A stretch of DNA of 64,000 nucleotides from positions 6,944,001-7,008,000 of the forward strand of contig NZ_JANADO010000001.1 in assembly GCF_024199845.1 (NCBI RefSeq), in the 5' to 3' direction. Both the position numbers and the translations under genes were made by a program. Below the pieces are notes generated by a model that saw only the letters and a program-made list of their open reading frames with translations, searched no databases and was not told the origin of the DNA. How positions within the stretch are numbered: the first letter of the stretch is position 1; every line of letters starts with the position of its first letter. Shown here one piece after another: positions 52,786 to 60,353 of the stretch. Source of the DNA: Bradyrhizobium sp. CCGB12 (lineage in GTDB: Bacteria > Pseudomonadota > Alphaproteobacteria > Rhizobiales > Xanthobacteraceae).

Positions 52786-53693
52786 GGTCTATCTGTCCCG
52801 CGCTTGCGCCAACCTGCGACGAAATCGATGAAGGCGCGCAGCGCCGGCGGCACCTGGCGGCGGCTCGGATAGTACAGGAACGGTCCGGGAAACGGCTCGC
52901 ACCAATCTTCCATCAAGCTGACCAGCGCGCCGGACGTCACGGCGCCATGGACGTAGCCATCAAGCGTTGCCCAGATACCAGCGCCGTCGAGGGCAGCGCG
53001 CATGGCAAGATTCATATTGGTCGAGATCAGTTTTGCAGGCGGATCGACCTTCACGATTTGGCCAGCCTTCTCGAATTCCAGATCATGCATCACGCCACTC
53101 GAGTAGCGGGCGCGAATGCAGTCATGGTCGAGCAGATCCTTCGGATGCTGCGGCCTGCCGCGGCGCGCGACGTAGTCGGGCGATGCGACGACGACATAAC
53201 GCTGCGGTCCGCTCAGGGGGATCGCCACCATGTCCTGCGCGAGATGCTCGCCGTAGCGGACGCCGGCATCGTAGCCACGACTCACGATGTCGACGAAACC
53301 GCTTTCGGAGACGATGTCGAGATCGACCTGCGGATGCTCGCGAAGGAACGGCCCGGCCATCGTCGCCAGAACCAGGTCGACCGCCGGCGGCGGCGCGTTG
53401 ATGCGCAGGCGGCCTGAGGCGACCTCGCGCAGGCCCCGTACCTGATCCAGGGCATCGCCGACATCGCGCAGCGCCGGCGCCACGCGTGACAGCAGCAATT
53501 CGCCCGCCTCGGTCAGCGCGACGCTGCGGGTGGTGCGGTTCATCAGGCGGACGCCGAGGCGCTCCTCGAGGTCCCGCAGGCGCTGGCTAAGGCTCGACAC
53601 CGACACGCGAATGTCCTGCGCCGCACGCCGGAAATTGCGGGTGCGGGCGACCGCCACGAAGACATCGAGATCGCGCAGATCAGGCTCGGCCAT
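52782..53693 (-). CDS. LysR-family transcriptional regulator
   Basis: A 303-residue LysR regulator with the N-terminal HTH LDVFVAVARTRNFRRAAQDIRVSVSSLSQRLRDLEERLGVRL and a periplasmic-binding-like effector domain. It resembles the LysR group that often sits divergently next to reductase or dehydrogenase genes. The divergent aldo/keto reductase 120 bp away is the obvious candidate target. A TGTTC-N8-GAACA palindrome abuts its start codon. Confidence 0.88.
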   Translation of the reverse strand: MAEPDLRDLDVFVAVARTRNFRRAAQDIRVSVSSLSQRLRDLEERLGVRLMNRTTRSVALTEAGELLLSRVAPALRDVGDALDQVRGLREVASGRLRINAPPPAVDLVLATMAGPFLREHPQVDLDIVSESGFVDIVSRGYDAGVRYGEHLAQDMVAIPLSGPQRYVVVASPDYVARRGRPQHPKDLLDHDCIRARYSSGVMHDLEFEKAGQIVKVDPPAKLISTNMNLAMRAALDGAGIWATLDGYVHGAVTSGALVSLMEDWCEPFPGPFLYYPSRRQVPPALRAFIDFVAGWRKRGTDRP

Positions 53694-53711
53694 TGTTCGA
53701 CATAATGAACA
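53694..53711. promoter_or_regulatory. Candidate LysR operator between lysR and the aldo/keto reductase gene
   Basis: TGTTCGACATAATGAACA: TGTTC and GAACA are inverted around 8 bases, immediately upstream of the LysR start codon. It contains the T-N11-A core expected of LysR-type sites. The only such palindrome noticed in the 120-bp gap. Confidence 0.4.
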
Positions 53712-53813
53712 AGCTATTCTGGATTGTCCAACTTATCGGCGCAATCGAGCAGGTGCATATCAGCCCTCGTCACGCGGCGCACTCAGCCTGCCGCCTTTTT
53801 GAGGAGAGCCACC

Positions 53814-54821
53814 ATGCAACAGCGCAAACTCGGTTCAACCGGCCCCACCGTCGCTACCCTTGGGCTCGGCTGCATGGGCATGTCGGAGGTCTATGGCCCG
53901 GCCGATCGCGGCGAGGCCATTGCCACGGTGCATGCAGCGCTCGATGCCGGCATCACGCTGCTTGATACCGGCGATTTCTACGCCATGGGCCACAATGAGA
54001 TGCTGGTCCGCGAGGCGCTGAAGGAGGTTGCGCGCGACAAGGTGCAGATCAGCGTCAAGTTCGGTGCGCTGCGCGGTCCGGCCGGCGAATTCGCCGGCAT
54101 GGACACAAGGCCAGCCGCGACAAAGAACTTCCTCGCTTACTCGCTGCAGCGTCTCGGCACCGACTACATCGACATCTATCGCCCGGCGCGGCTCGATCCC
54201 AACGTGCCGATCGAGGACACCATCGGCGGCCTCGCCGATCTCGTGAGGGCCGGCTACATCAAGCATATCGGCTTGTCAGAGGTCGGCTCAGACACGATCC
54301 GCCGCGCGCATGCGGTGCATCCCATTGCCGATCTCCAGATCGAATATTCGCTGATCGAGCGCGGCATCGAACGCGACATCCTCAAGACGTGCCGCGAGCT
54401 CGGCATCGGCATCACCGCCTATGGCGTGCTCGCGCGCGGCCTGATCAGCGGCCACTGGACCAAGGACTCAGGCAAGGCCGGCAAGGACTACCGGCTGATG
54501 ACGCCGCGCTTCCAGGGATCGAATCTCGATGCCAATCTCGCGCTGGTCGAGCAGCTGCGCGCCATTGCCGCAGAGATCGGCGCGACGCCGGCGCAGGTCG
54601 CAATCGCCTGGGTGGCGGCGCAGGACAAGGCAATCGTCCCGCTGGTCGGCGCGCGCACCCGCAATCGTCTCACCGAAGCGCTCGGCGCTACGAAGGTCAC
54701 GCTGACGCCGGCTCATCTTGCAGCTCTGACAAAGGCGTTCCCGCGCGATGTCGCCGCCGGCACGCGTTACGCCGCCGAGCAAATGGCGCATCTCGACAGC
54801 GAGAAGCCGGCCACCAGGTGA
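53814..54821 (+). CDS. Aldo/keto reductase
   Basis: A 335-residue NADPH-dependent (beta/alpha)8 oxidoreductase. Typical start QQRKLGSTGPTVATLGLGCMGMSEVYGP; catalytic Asp and Tyr in LLDTGDFYAMGHNE, Lys in ISVKFGA, and the NADPH-binding end VPLVGARTRNRLTEALGA. It lacks the usual His after the DxxxxH strand (DIYRPARLDP), which is also seen in many members of this AKR subgroup. ATG 53814 has GAGGAGA upstream. Likely under control of the divergent LysR gene. Confidence 0.9.
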   Translation: MQQRKLGSTGPTVATLGLGCMGMSEVYGPADRGEAIATVHAALDAGITLLDTGDFYAMGHNEMLVREALKEVARDKVQISVKFGALRGPAGEFAGMDTRPAATKNFLAYSLQRLGTDYIDIYRPARLDPNVPIEDTIGGLADLVRAGYIKHIGLSEVGSDTIRRAHAVHPIADLQIEYSLIERGIERDILKTCRELGIGITAYGVLARGLISGHWTKDSGKAGKDYRLMTPRFQGSNLDANLALVEQLRAIAAEIGATPAQVAIAWVAAQDKAIVPLVGARTRNRLTEALGATKVTLTPAHLAALTKAFPRDVAAGTRYAAEQMAHLDSEKPATR

Positions 54822-54827
54822 CGGCGA

Positions 54828-55631
54828 TCAGGTGCGATGGGCGCTGAGGTCGGTGATCACAGGCCCGTCGCCATTGAGTGGATTGGCGGGATCGCGCCCA
54901 TAGCGCAGCGTCTCGAAGCGCATCGCGCGGGCATCGATCATCAGGAGGCGACCGACGAGGCCGTCGCCAAAGCCGACGATCTCGCGGATCGCCTCCAGCG
55001 CCATCATCGAGCCGAGCACGCCCGCCAGCGCGCCCATGACGCCGGCCTCCGCGCAGGCCGGCACCGTGCCGGGCGGCGGCGCCTCCGGAAACAGGCAGCG
55101 ATAGGTCGGATTGAATTCGCCCGCTTCGTTCGTCTCATGCGCGCGGATGGTCGTGAGCGAGCCGTCGAAGGTGCCCAGCGCCGCCGTGATCAGCGGCCGC
55201 TTCGCGAAGAAGCAGGCGTCCGAGACCAGATAACGGGTCGAGAAATTGTCGGAGCCGTCAAGCACGAGGTCGTAGTCGCCGATCAGGCTGAGCGCATTGT
55301 CGGCATTGAGCCAGGTCGCATGACCGACGAAACGGACATGCGGATTGAGCGCCGCAATCCGCTCGGCCGCGCTCTCAACCTTGTGCCGGCCGATGTCGGG
55401 CGTCGTATGGATCACCTGACGCTGGAGGTTGGACAGTGACACCACGTCGTCATCGACCACGCCGAGCGTGCCGATGCCGGCGGCGGCCAGATACATCAGC
55501 GCGGGCGCGCCGAGCCCGCCGGCGCCGATCACCAGCACCGAGGCCCGCTTCAGCGCAGCCTGACCGGGACCGCCGACATCGCGCAGGACGATATGGCGGG
55601 CATAGCGTTCGAGTTCGTCCGGGCTCAGCAC
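54828..55631 (-). CDS. moeB: HesA/MoeB/ThiF-family adenylyltransferase
   Basis: A 267-residue E1-like enzyme that adenylates the C-terminus of a ubiquitin-like sulfur carrier (MoaD or ThiS) for molybdopterin or thiamin synthesis. The nucleotide motif GAGGLGAPALMYLAAAGIGTLGVVDDD (near residue 36) and SNLQRQVIH, the Arg-finger and the DGSDNFSTRYL block are clear. The C-terminal rhodanese domain of longer MoeB/MOCS3 forms is absent. MoeB and ThiF cannot be separated by sequence alone, and no moa or thi genes adjoin it. Confidence 0.85.
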   Translation of the reverse strand: MLSPDELERYARHIVLRDVGGPGQAALKRASVLVIGAGGLGAPALMYLAAAGIGTLGVVDDDVVSLSNLQRQVIHTTPDIGRHKVESAAERIAALNPHVRFVGHATWLNADNALSLIGDYDLVLDGSDNFSTRYLVSDACFFAKRPLITAALGTFDGSLTTIRAHETNEAGEFNPTYRCLFPEAPPPGTVPACAEAGVMGALAGVLGSMMALEAIREIVGFGDGLVGRLLMIDARAMRFETLRYGRDPANPLNGDGPVITDLSAHRT

Positions 55632-55659
55632 CTTAATCTACTCCTGAACCACCCCAACA

Positions 55660-57096
55660 ATGTTCGCGACCAACGAGATGTGCTTCAATGGCATGCTTTT
55701 CAATGTTTTGGCGTTCAATGGGCTGGCTGGATTTGTCATGAGATCGATGCTTGCGGCAACACTGATGTTCGCGGCCGCCACCGGCGCGCACGCCCAGATG
55801 ACGGCGCCGCAAGTCCCCGGCACCCAGCCGAAAACCGTCCAGACCGTTCCGATCAAGCCACCCGCAACGCAGACGCCGTCGGCGACGTCCGACGCCATGG
55901 CAAAAGCAGAGCGGCTGTCGCTCCAATCCGACCTCGCCTGGGCCGGCCAGTATAACGGCGCCATCACCGGCGACGTCAGCGAGCGCATGGTCAACGCCAT
56001 CAAGGAGTACCAGAAGGCCAAGGGCGGCAAGCCGACCGGCGTGCTCAATCCGCAGGAGCGCGCCGCGCTCGCCGAGGCCGCGCGCAAGAAGCAGGAGAGC
56101 GTCGGCTGGAAGATCGTGACGGAGCCGACCAGCGGCGCACGGCTCGGCATTCCCGGCAAGCTCTTGCCGCAGCAGGCAAGCGACGCCAATGGTTCGACAT
56201 GGACCTCGCCGACCGGCACGGTGCAGGTGCTGCTGAGCCGCCGCAAGGAGGTGAACCCGACCACGGCAAAGCTCGCCGACCTGGAGAAGGAGCCGACTGG
56301 CCGCAAGGTCGACTATACCGTGGTGAAGCCCGACTTCTTCGTGCTGTCGGGAGTGCAGGGGCTGAAGAAGTTCTACATTCGCGGCACCTTCAAGGGCGAC
56401 GAAGTCCGCACCATGACGATCCTCTACGACCAGGCGACCGAGAACACGGTCGATCCGGTCGTGATCGCGATGTCGAGCGCGTTCAATGCGTTCCCGTCGG
56501 GACCGCAGGCCGGGCCGCCGCCGCGCAAGACCGTCGAGTACGGCACGGGACTGGTTGTCAGTGACGACGGTGCGATCATCACCGACCGCCTCGTCACCGA
56601 CGGCTGTCTTGCGATCACGATCGGCGGCTACGGCAGCGCCGACCGGCTCGCCGAGGACAAGGAGCACGATCTCGCACTGTTGCACATCTACGGCGCGCGT
56701 GGCCTGACGCCGCTCAGCCTCGGCATCGGCGCAGCCAGGACGAATGTCGATGTCGTCGGCATCGCCGACCCGCAGAGTCAGGGCGGCGCGGCCGGCGTAT
56801 CGAGCGTCAAGGCTGCGCTGGCGCCGGCGACAAGCAGCAATGCCGCGCTGTCTCCCCCGCCGGCGGTCGGCTTCTCCGGCAGCCCGGCCATTGACGCCGA
56901 CGGCAAGTTCGCCGGCGTCGCGCTGCTGAAGCCGGCGATGGTTGCGGGACCTGCGACGTCGGTGCCGGCGTCACAGGCCACCATGGTCTCAGGTGGGACC
57001 GTGCGCGATTTCCTGAAGGCGAACGGTGTCACGGCGAATGGCACGTCGACGGACGCAAAGGCGGCTGTCGTGCGCGTGATCTGCGTGCGGAAGTAG
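55660..57096 (+). CDS. Exported trypsin-fold protein with peptidoglycan-binding-like domain, active-site His missing
   Basis: A protein of up to 478 residues. A signal peptide (MRSMLAATLMFAAATGAHA) begins at ATG 55738, the likely true start. A peptidoglycan-binding-like repeat (SDLAWAGQYNGAITGDVSERMVNAIKEYQ) follows. The C-terminal half has a chymotrypsin-like serine protease domain with GTGLVVSDDGAIITD, the Asp in EHDLALLHI and the Ser in GFSGSPAID. The position of the catalytic His (normally HxxxGC) reads LVTDGC, so no His is present. Either it is a pseudo-protease or the acid-base residue is elsewhere. Confidence 0.75.
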   Translation: MFATNEMCFNGMLFNVLAFNGLAGFVMRSMLAATLMFAAATGAHAQMTAPQVPGTQPKTVQTVPIKPPATQTPSATSDAMAKAERLSLQSDLAWAGQYNGAITGDVSERMVNAIKEYQKAKGGKPTGVLNPQERAALAEAARKKQESVGWKIVTEPTSGARLGIPGKLLPQQASDANGSTWTSPTGTVQVLLSRRKEVNPTTAKLADLEKEPTGRKVDYTVVKPDFFVLSGVQGLKKFYIRGTFKGDEVRTMTILYDQATENTVDPVVIAMSSAFNAFPSGPQAGPPPRKTVEYGTGLVVSDDGAIITDRLVTDGCLAITIGGYGSADRLAEDKEHDLALLHIYGARGLTPLSLGIGAARTNVDVVGIADPQSQGGAAGVSSVKAALAPATSSNAALSPPPAVGFSGSPAIDADGKFAGVALLKPAMVAGPATSVPASQATMVSGGTVRDFLKANGVTANGTSTDAKAAVVRVICVRK

Positions 57097-57318
57097 AGCG
57101 CAGGTAAATACGGCCCACGCGCGACCACGGGTCCGGTATTGGTACGGATTAGCTGGCATTCCCGATTCTGCCATCATCATACCGTTGATTCGGACATCCG
57201 CGGTCCCCTTTGGATCGGGCAGGGCACGTCCTGAGCGAGAAGAGCTCAGCATCGAGAAGCGATGCACGTTCGCGTGGCGTTACCCAAAGACCAGGCACTC
57301 CAAAGGAATCAATCTTCA

Positions 57319-57804
57319 ATGCACACGATCGTACTGGCCACCCAAAAGGGCGGCAGCGGCAAGAGCACGCTTGCCATCGGCCTCGCGCTGGCCGCCAAGC
57401 AGGCCGGCTTCACCGTTCGCCTGATCGAGACCGATCCGCAGGGCACCCTCTCCAACTGGCTGCGCCGCCGCAACACTGACGATATCGTCGTCGAGCCGAT
57501 CTATCACGCCGCCGATTTCGCGCCGCGGCTGAAGATGCTGGCCGACAGCGGCCTTCAGCTCGCGATCGTCGACACCGCGGCCGGCCTCAGCGCCGCCACC
57601 ACAGCCGCGATCCGCCATTCCGACCTCTGCCTGATCCCGGCCCGTCCGAGCGTCGCCGACATCGAGGCGACCGTCTCCACCGTCAGCGTCGCGCGCGCCT
57701 GGAAGCGGCCTTACAGCTTCGTGCTGAACCAGACGCCGATCCGCGGTCTGTGCGTCAGACCGATTGCCATCGTCAGCGCCGATTTCTGCAACCCGCCGAG
57801 TTAG
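57319..57804 (+). pseudogene. ParA-family ATPase, C-terminal part replaced at an island junction
   Basis: The first ~143 residues are a normal ParA/MinD-type ATPase: deviant Walker A KGGSGKSTLAIGLAL, ETDPQGTLSNWL and DTAAGLSAATTAAIRHSDL. After FVLNQTPIRG (about base 57749) the frame continues for only ~18 residues of unrelated sequence (ending ADFCNPPS) and stops. Family members are ~210 residues or longer with more conserved sequence after this point. The break coincides with the change to lower-GC DNA, so the 3' end was probably lost or displaced by an insertion. Start ATG 57319; an upstream in-frame ATG at 57262 is possible. Confidence 0.7.
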
Positions 57805-58103
57805 TGAAACTCTTGGCGGGCGACTTTCAACACGTTCAGAATGTCCGTTCCGGGTCGGAAGCGGCGGTAGACGCCAAGCTGCATAGGCGACTTGTTTGCC
57901 TCCGACGCCGACATGACACGTGTTCGGGCGAGTTCGGCTAAGGGGGCCATGAGCTGACTGAGTTCATACCAATGGCAGCTATCCTTACGCACCAGGCGAC
58001 TTCGGGCCACTTGATCAACCTCGGATTGCTTGGATTGCGAGTAAGAGCTGCTATCGTCGCAACTGTGGCCACTTCCAAAGCTAGTTCTCCAAGGGAGGTG
58101 ATC
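57805..58103. other. Left edge of accessory region, no certain gene
   Basis: About 300 bp. A minus-strand open frame (57801-58010, 69 codons, with VYRRFRPGTDILNVLKVARQ near its end) may be the tail of a broken gene, but I do not recognise it. The rest is the leader of the acetyltransferase gene with AGGGAGGTGATC as its ribosome binding site. Confidence 0.4.
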
Positions 58104-59084
58104 ATGTCAGATCATAATGCCAGCGAGAACACTGGTCCGAACGCCAGGCGTCCGGTCGTGGGCAAACTCGATGAACAAGACTTGCCGGAAGCTGCGCGGA
58201 TTTTCCGTCTTGCCTTTGGGACTTTCCTTAAGGTACCGGACCCGGAGACGTTCTGGGCCGATCGGGACTACGTCTATAGCCGCCAGCGCGCGGCTCACGT
58301 GGCCTCATACGGCGCGACGCTGGATGGAGAATTAGTCGGCTCCAACTTTGTTACCAATTGGGGAAGCGTCGGCTTCTTCGGCCCCTTGACCGTGCGTCCT
58401 GATCTCCAGGAGCGAGGTATCGCCCGAGCACTGCTTGCGAAAACCATGGAGCAATTCAATGCCTGGAACACGCGGCATGTCGGGCTATTCACATTCTCAG
58501 ATAGCGCGAAGCATATCGCCTTATATCAAAAATACGGCTTCTTCGCGCGTTTCCTCACAGCAATCATGTCGGCAAGAGCGGTGCGGCACACGGCGGCCGG
58601 ATGGTTGCGCTTCAGCGAGTTAAGCGAAGCTCAGCGAGAGGAGGCTCTTCAGTCGTGCCGGAACGTAGCTGAAACGGTTTACCCGGGTCTCGACCTGTCC
58701 GGCGAGATAAGCGCTACGCATGCGCAGGGTTTGGGTGATACAGTTTTGGTTGAAGGTGTCCGTGACATCGCGGCGTTCGCAGTTTGTCACTACGGGCCAC
58801 GCAGCGAGGCCGGCGCAGACACCTGCTTCGTTAAATTCGGTGCAGCTCGCGACGGAGGGTCGGCCGAACACCACTATCTCCAACTGCTCGACGCGTGCGA
58901 GGCTTTAGCGGTCGCTGCCGGCATGTCGAACGTGTTGGCTGGCGCGAACATGGCGCGCCACGAAGCCTATCGGCATCTCGTCGCCCGCGGATTTCGCAGC
59001 GAAATTCAGGGCGTGACCATGCACAGACAGAACGATCCCGGCTATTGCCATCCTGGCGCCTACATCATCGACGATTGGCGCTAA
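58104..59084 (+). CDS. GNAT-family N-acetyltransferase (accessory region)
   Basis: A 326-residue protein with a GNAT domain in its first half: GPLTVRPDLQERGIARALLAKTMEQF is the acetyl-CoA motif, followed by FTFSDSAKHIALYQKYGFFA. The second half (GGSAEHHYLQLLDACEALAVAAGMSNVLAGANMARHEAYRHLVARGFRSEI) looks like a further degenerate GNAT half, as in tandem-GNAT proteins. Substrate unknown. Strong ribosome binding site AGGGAGGTGATC. Codon use is less GC-biased than the genes left of 57.7 kb. Confidence 0.8.
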   Translation: MSDHNASENTGPNARRPVVGKLDEQDLPEAARIFRLAFGTFLKVPDPETFWADRDYVYSRQRAAHVASYGATLDGELVGSNFVTNWGSVGFFGPLTVRPDLQERGIARALLAKTMEQFNAWNTRHVGLFTFSDSAKHIALYQKYGFFARFLTAIMSARAVRHTAAGWLRFSELSEAQREEALQSCRNVAETVYPGLDLSGEISATHAQGLGDTVLVEGVRDIAAFAVCHYGPRSEAGADTCFVKFGAARDGGSAEHHYLQLLDACEALAVAAGMSNVLAGANMARHEAYRHLVARGFRSEIQGVTMHRQNDPGYCHPGAYIIDDWR

Positions 59085-59115
59085 GGTCCGGCAGGCGCGA
59101 CTTCCGGAATGGGTC

Positions 59116-59274
59116 TTGGCTGTGTGAAAACGCGAAGACGCTCAATCGCGATAGAAGAAGTTATTCGTCCAAGACCGTTTTAATCGCTCAACGCGCAAGC
59201 GGATTCAACTTAGAGATCGAACTGAAAAATATCATTTTTTGTCGAGTTTCGATTTTTGAGTTTTTACACAGCCA
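59116..59274. mobile_element. Possible miniature inverted-repeat element (MITE)
   Basis: Inverted ends TTGGCTGTGTGAAAAC and GTTTTTACACAGCCA (15-16 nt with one or two differences) are ~160 bp apart and flanked on both sides by GGGTC, a possible 5-bp target duplication. No transposase is present. The interior is AT-rich. Confidence 0.45.
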
Positions 59275-59703
59275 GGGTCAGAAGGTGAAAAACTCAGAGT
59301 GAGCAGATCCTAGTCCGCCATGCCTAACGGAGCGGACGTCAATCCGAGCGCCACATCTGATGGGCCAGAAGCTGTCACGCGGCTCTGGCTTCAATCCCAA
59401 ACCTCGCGGAAGCTTTGAAGTAGCTCCGCCACCCGTATGCATTGCTACCCTGCTCAAGCCGATGCGATAGCCAGGTCCAAAGGGGCAGCAACCAGCACTC
59501 TTGCAGAAGATCTGCCCGCACGACTTGCCCGCCGTCTTGGGTACCCGCCTCCTAAGCGACCGCGCTTAGAGTACTATTCCCGCCGCGCCGAGGTCATAGT
59601 TCTCTACGCATTAGCAAACTTGCAGTTTGAATGATGCTAGCTGCAACGCAAAACCGACATCAGGCGAGGATACCACAACCGAGCCGTGCAGCTTTAGTCG
59701 AGG

Positions 59704-59731
59704 TTGACTAACCCGATAGACTCAATACTTT
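59704..59731 (+). promoter_or_regulatory. Candidate promoter of the hxs operon
   Basis: TTGACT at 59704-59709 is a good -35 hexamer; TACTTT at 59726-59731 (16-base spacer) or AATACT at 59724 are possible -10 elements. The hxsA start is ~25 bases further on, so the leader would be short. Confidence 0.35.
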
Positions 59732-59755
59732 GAGATGGCAAAAAGGGGGGACCAG

Positions 59756-60034
59756 ATGAGTCAGAATAAGATCTCGATTATTCCGCTTGCGGCCGCGCTC
59801 GCCTCGTTGGGAACTGCTGCCAATGCTGCCGTCCCTGCAGCGAACGAGGTCGTCGCGCAGCCGACGGACGTAGAGAAGGCATCGGCAGAAAAGTCTCAGG
59901 CGAACATGTTTTACCAGGTCGGACACGACCTACTGGGCATGATCGTAACCGCGAGAGAGGACGGCACGTTGTTCGCTGGTCATTCCTCGCATTCTTCTCA
60001 CTCGTCCCACTCGTCTCATCACTCAAGTCGCTAG
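59756..60034 (+). CDS. hxsA: His-Xaa-Ser repeat precursor peptide HxsA
   Basis: A 92-residue protein, the presumed precursor of a ribosomally made, post-translationally modified product. The N-terminus has a short basic start and a hydrophobic ISIIPLAAALASLGTAANA segment that looks like a Sec signal peptide with cleavage after about residue 24. A middle of ~50 ordinary residues follows. The C-terminus (76-92) is HSSHSSHSSHSSHHSSR: five His-Ser-Ser units plus one extra His. That repeat defines HxsA proteins and is the presumed modification site. AAAAGGGGGG lies just upstream of ATG 59756; an in-frame ATG at 59735 is less likely. HxsD begins 6 bases after its stop. Confidence 0.85.
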   Translation: MSQNKISIIPLAAALASLGTAANAAVPAANEVVAQPTDVEKASAEKSQANMFYQVGHDLLGMIVTAREDGTLFAGHSSHSSHSSHSSHHSSR

Positions 60035-60040
60035 AATTCG

Positions 60041-60346
60041 ATGGCAGCAAAAACCATCGAATTTGATCAAGCGACCCAGTCGCTTGAGGCGTTGAACGCT
60101 GCTGCCTACAGATTGCTCGGTTCGGCGATCTGTAAGGTCGAGCCGGTTGGGACCAAATATGTAGTCTCAGTGGAGGCATCCACGCCGGGCACAACCGATT
60201 CTGACGAATTAAACCAGCGTTTCATGGCGACAGTTATCGACGAGAATGTCAGGCAGCAAATTGCCCAACGAACCGAGCCGGTGCGGAATCTGATCTTGGC
60301 TCTCGCGTTTGGATCGCTTGCTCATCCGCTGAGCGAAAAGTCGTAG
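60041..60346 (+). CDS. hxsD: His-Xaa-Ser system protein HxsD
   Basis: A 101-residue protein. The C-terminal half contains NVRQQIAQRTEPVRNLILALAF, which resembles the conserved end (N-x-LR-x-x-IA...R-LI-A-AF) of HxsD, the small protein always found in His-Xaa-Ser loci. Its biochemical role is unknown; a precursor-binding partner of the maturases is an obvious but unproven idea. Sits between hxsA and hxsB with gaps of 6 and 7 bases, so one transcript is very likely. Confidence 0.78.
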   Translation: MAAKTIEFDQATQSLEALNAAAYRLLGSAICKVEPVGTKYVVSVEASTPGTTDSDELNQRFMATVIDENVRQQIAQRTEPVRNLILALAFGSLAHPLSEKS

Positions 60347-60353
60347 CAGAAAG

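Larger units (their letters stand above)
59085..59755. other. Accessory non-coding stretch with a possible MITE and the hxs promoter
   Basis: About 670 bp of lower-GC DNA. It contains the inverted-repeat element at 59116-59274, a short unrecognised plus-strand frame (59437-59634, 65 codons) that may be a gene relic, and a promoter candidate for the hxs operon near 59704. Nothing else recognised. Confidence 0.5.

Noticed and set aside
59437..59634. A 65-codon plus-strand frame upstream of hxsA
   Set aside because: No ribosome binding site, no recognisable sequence, and it lies in a degenerate stretch; kept only as a mention in the gap description.
59979..60031. HxsA tail as a simple His-rich metal-binding tail
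   Set aside because: Possible on its own, but two radical SAM maturases and an HxsD-like protein in the same operon make a modification substrate far more likely.
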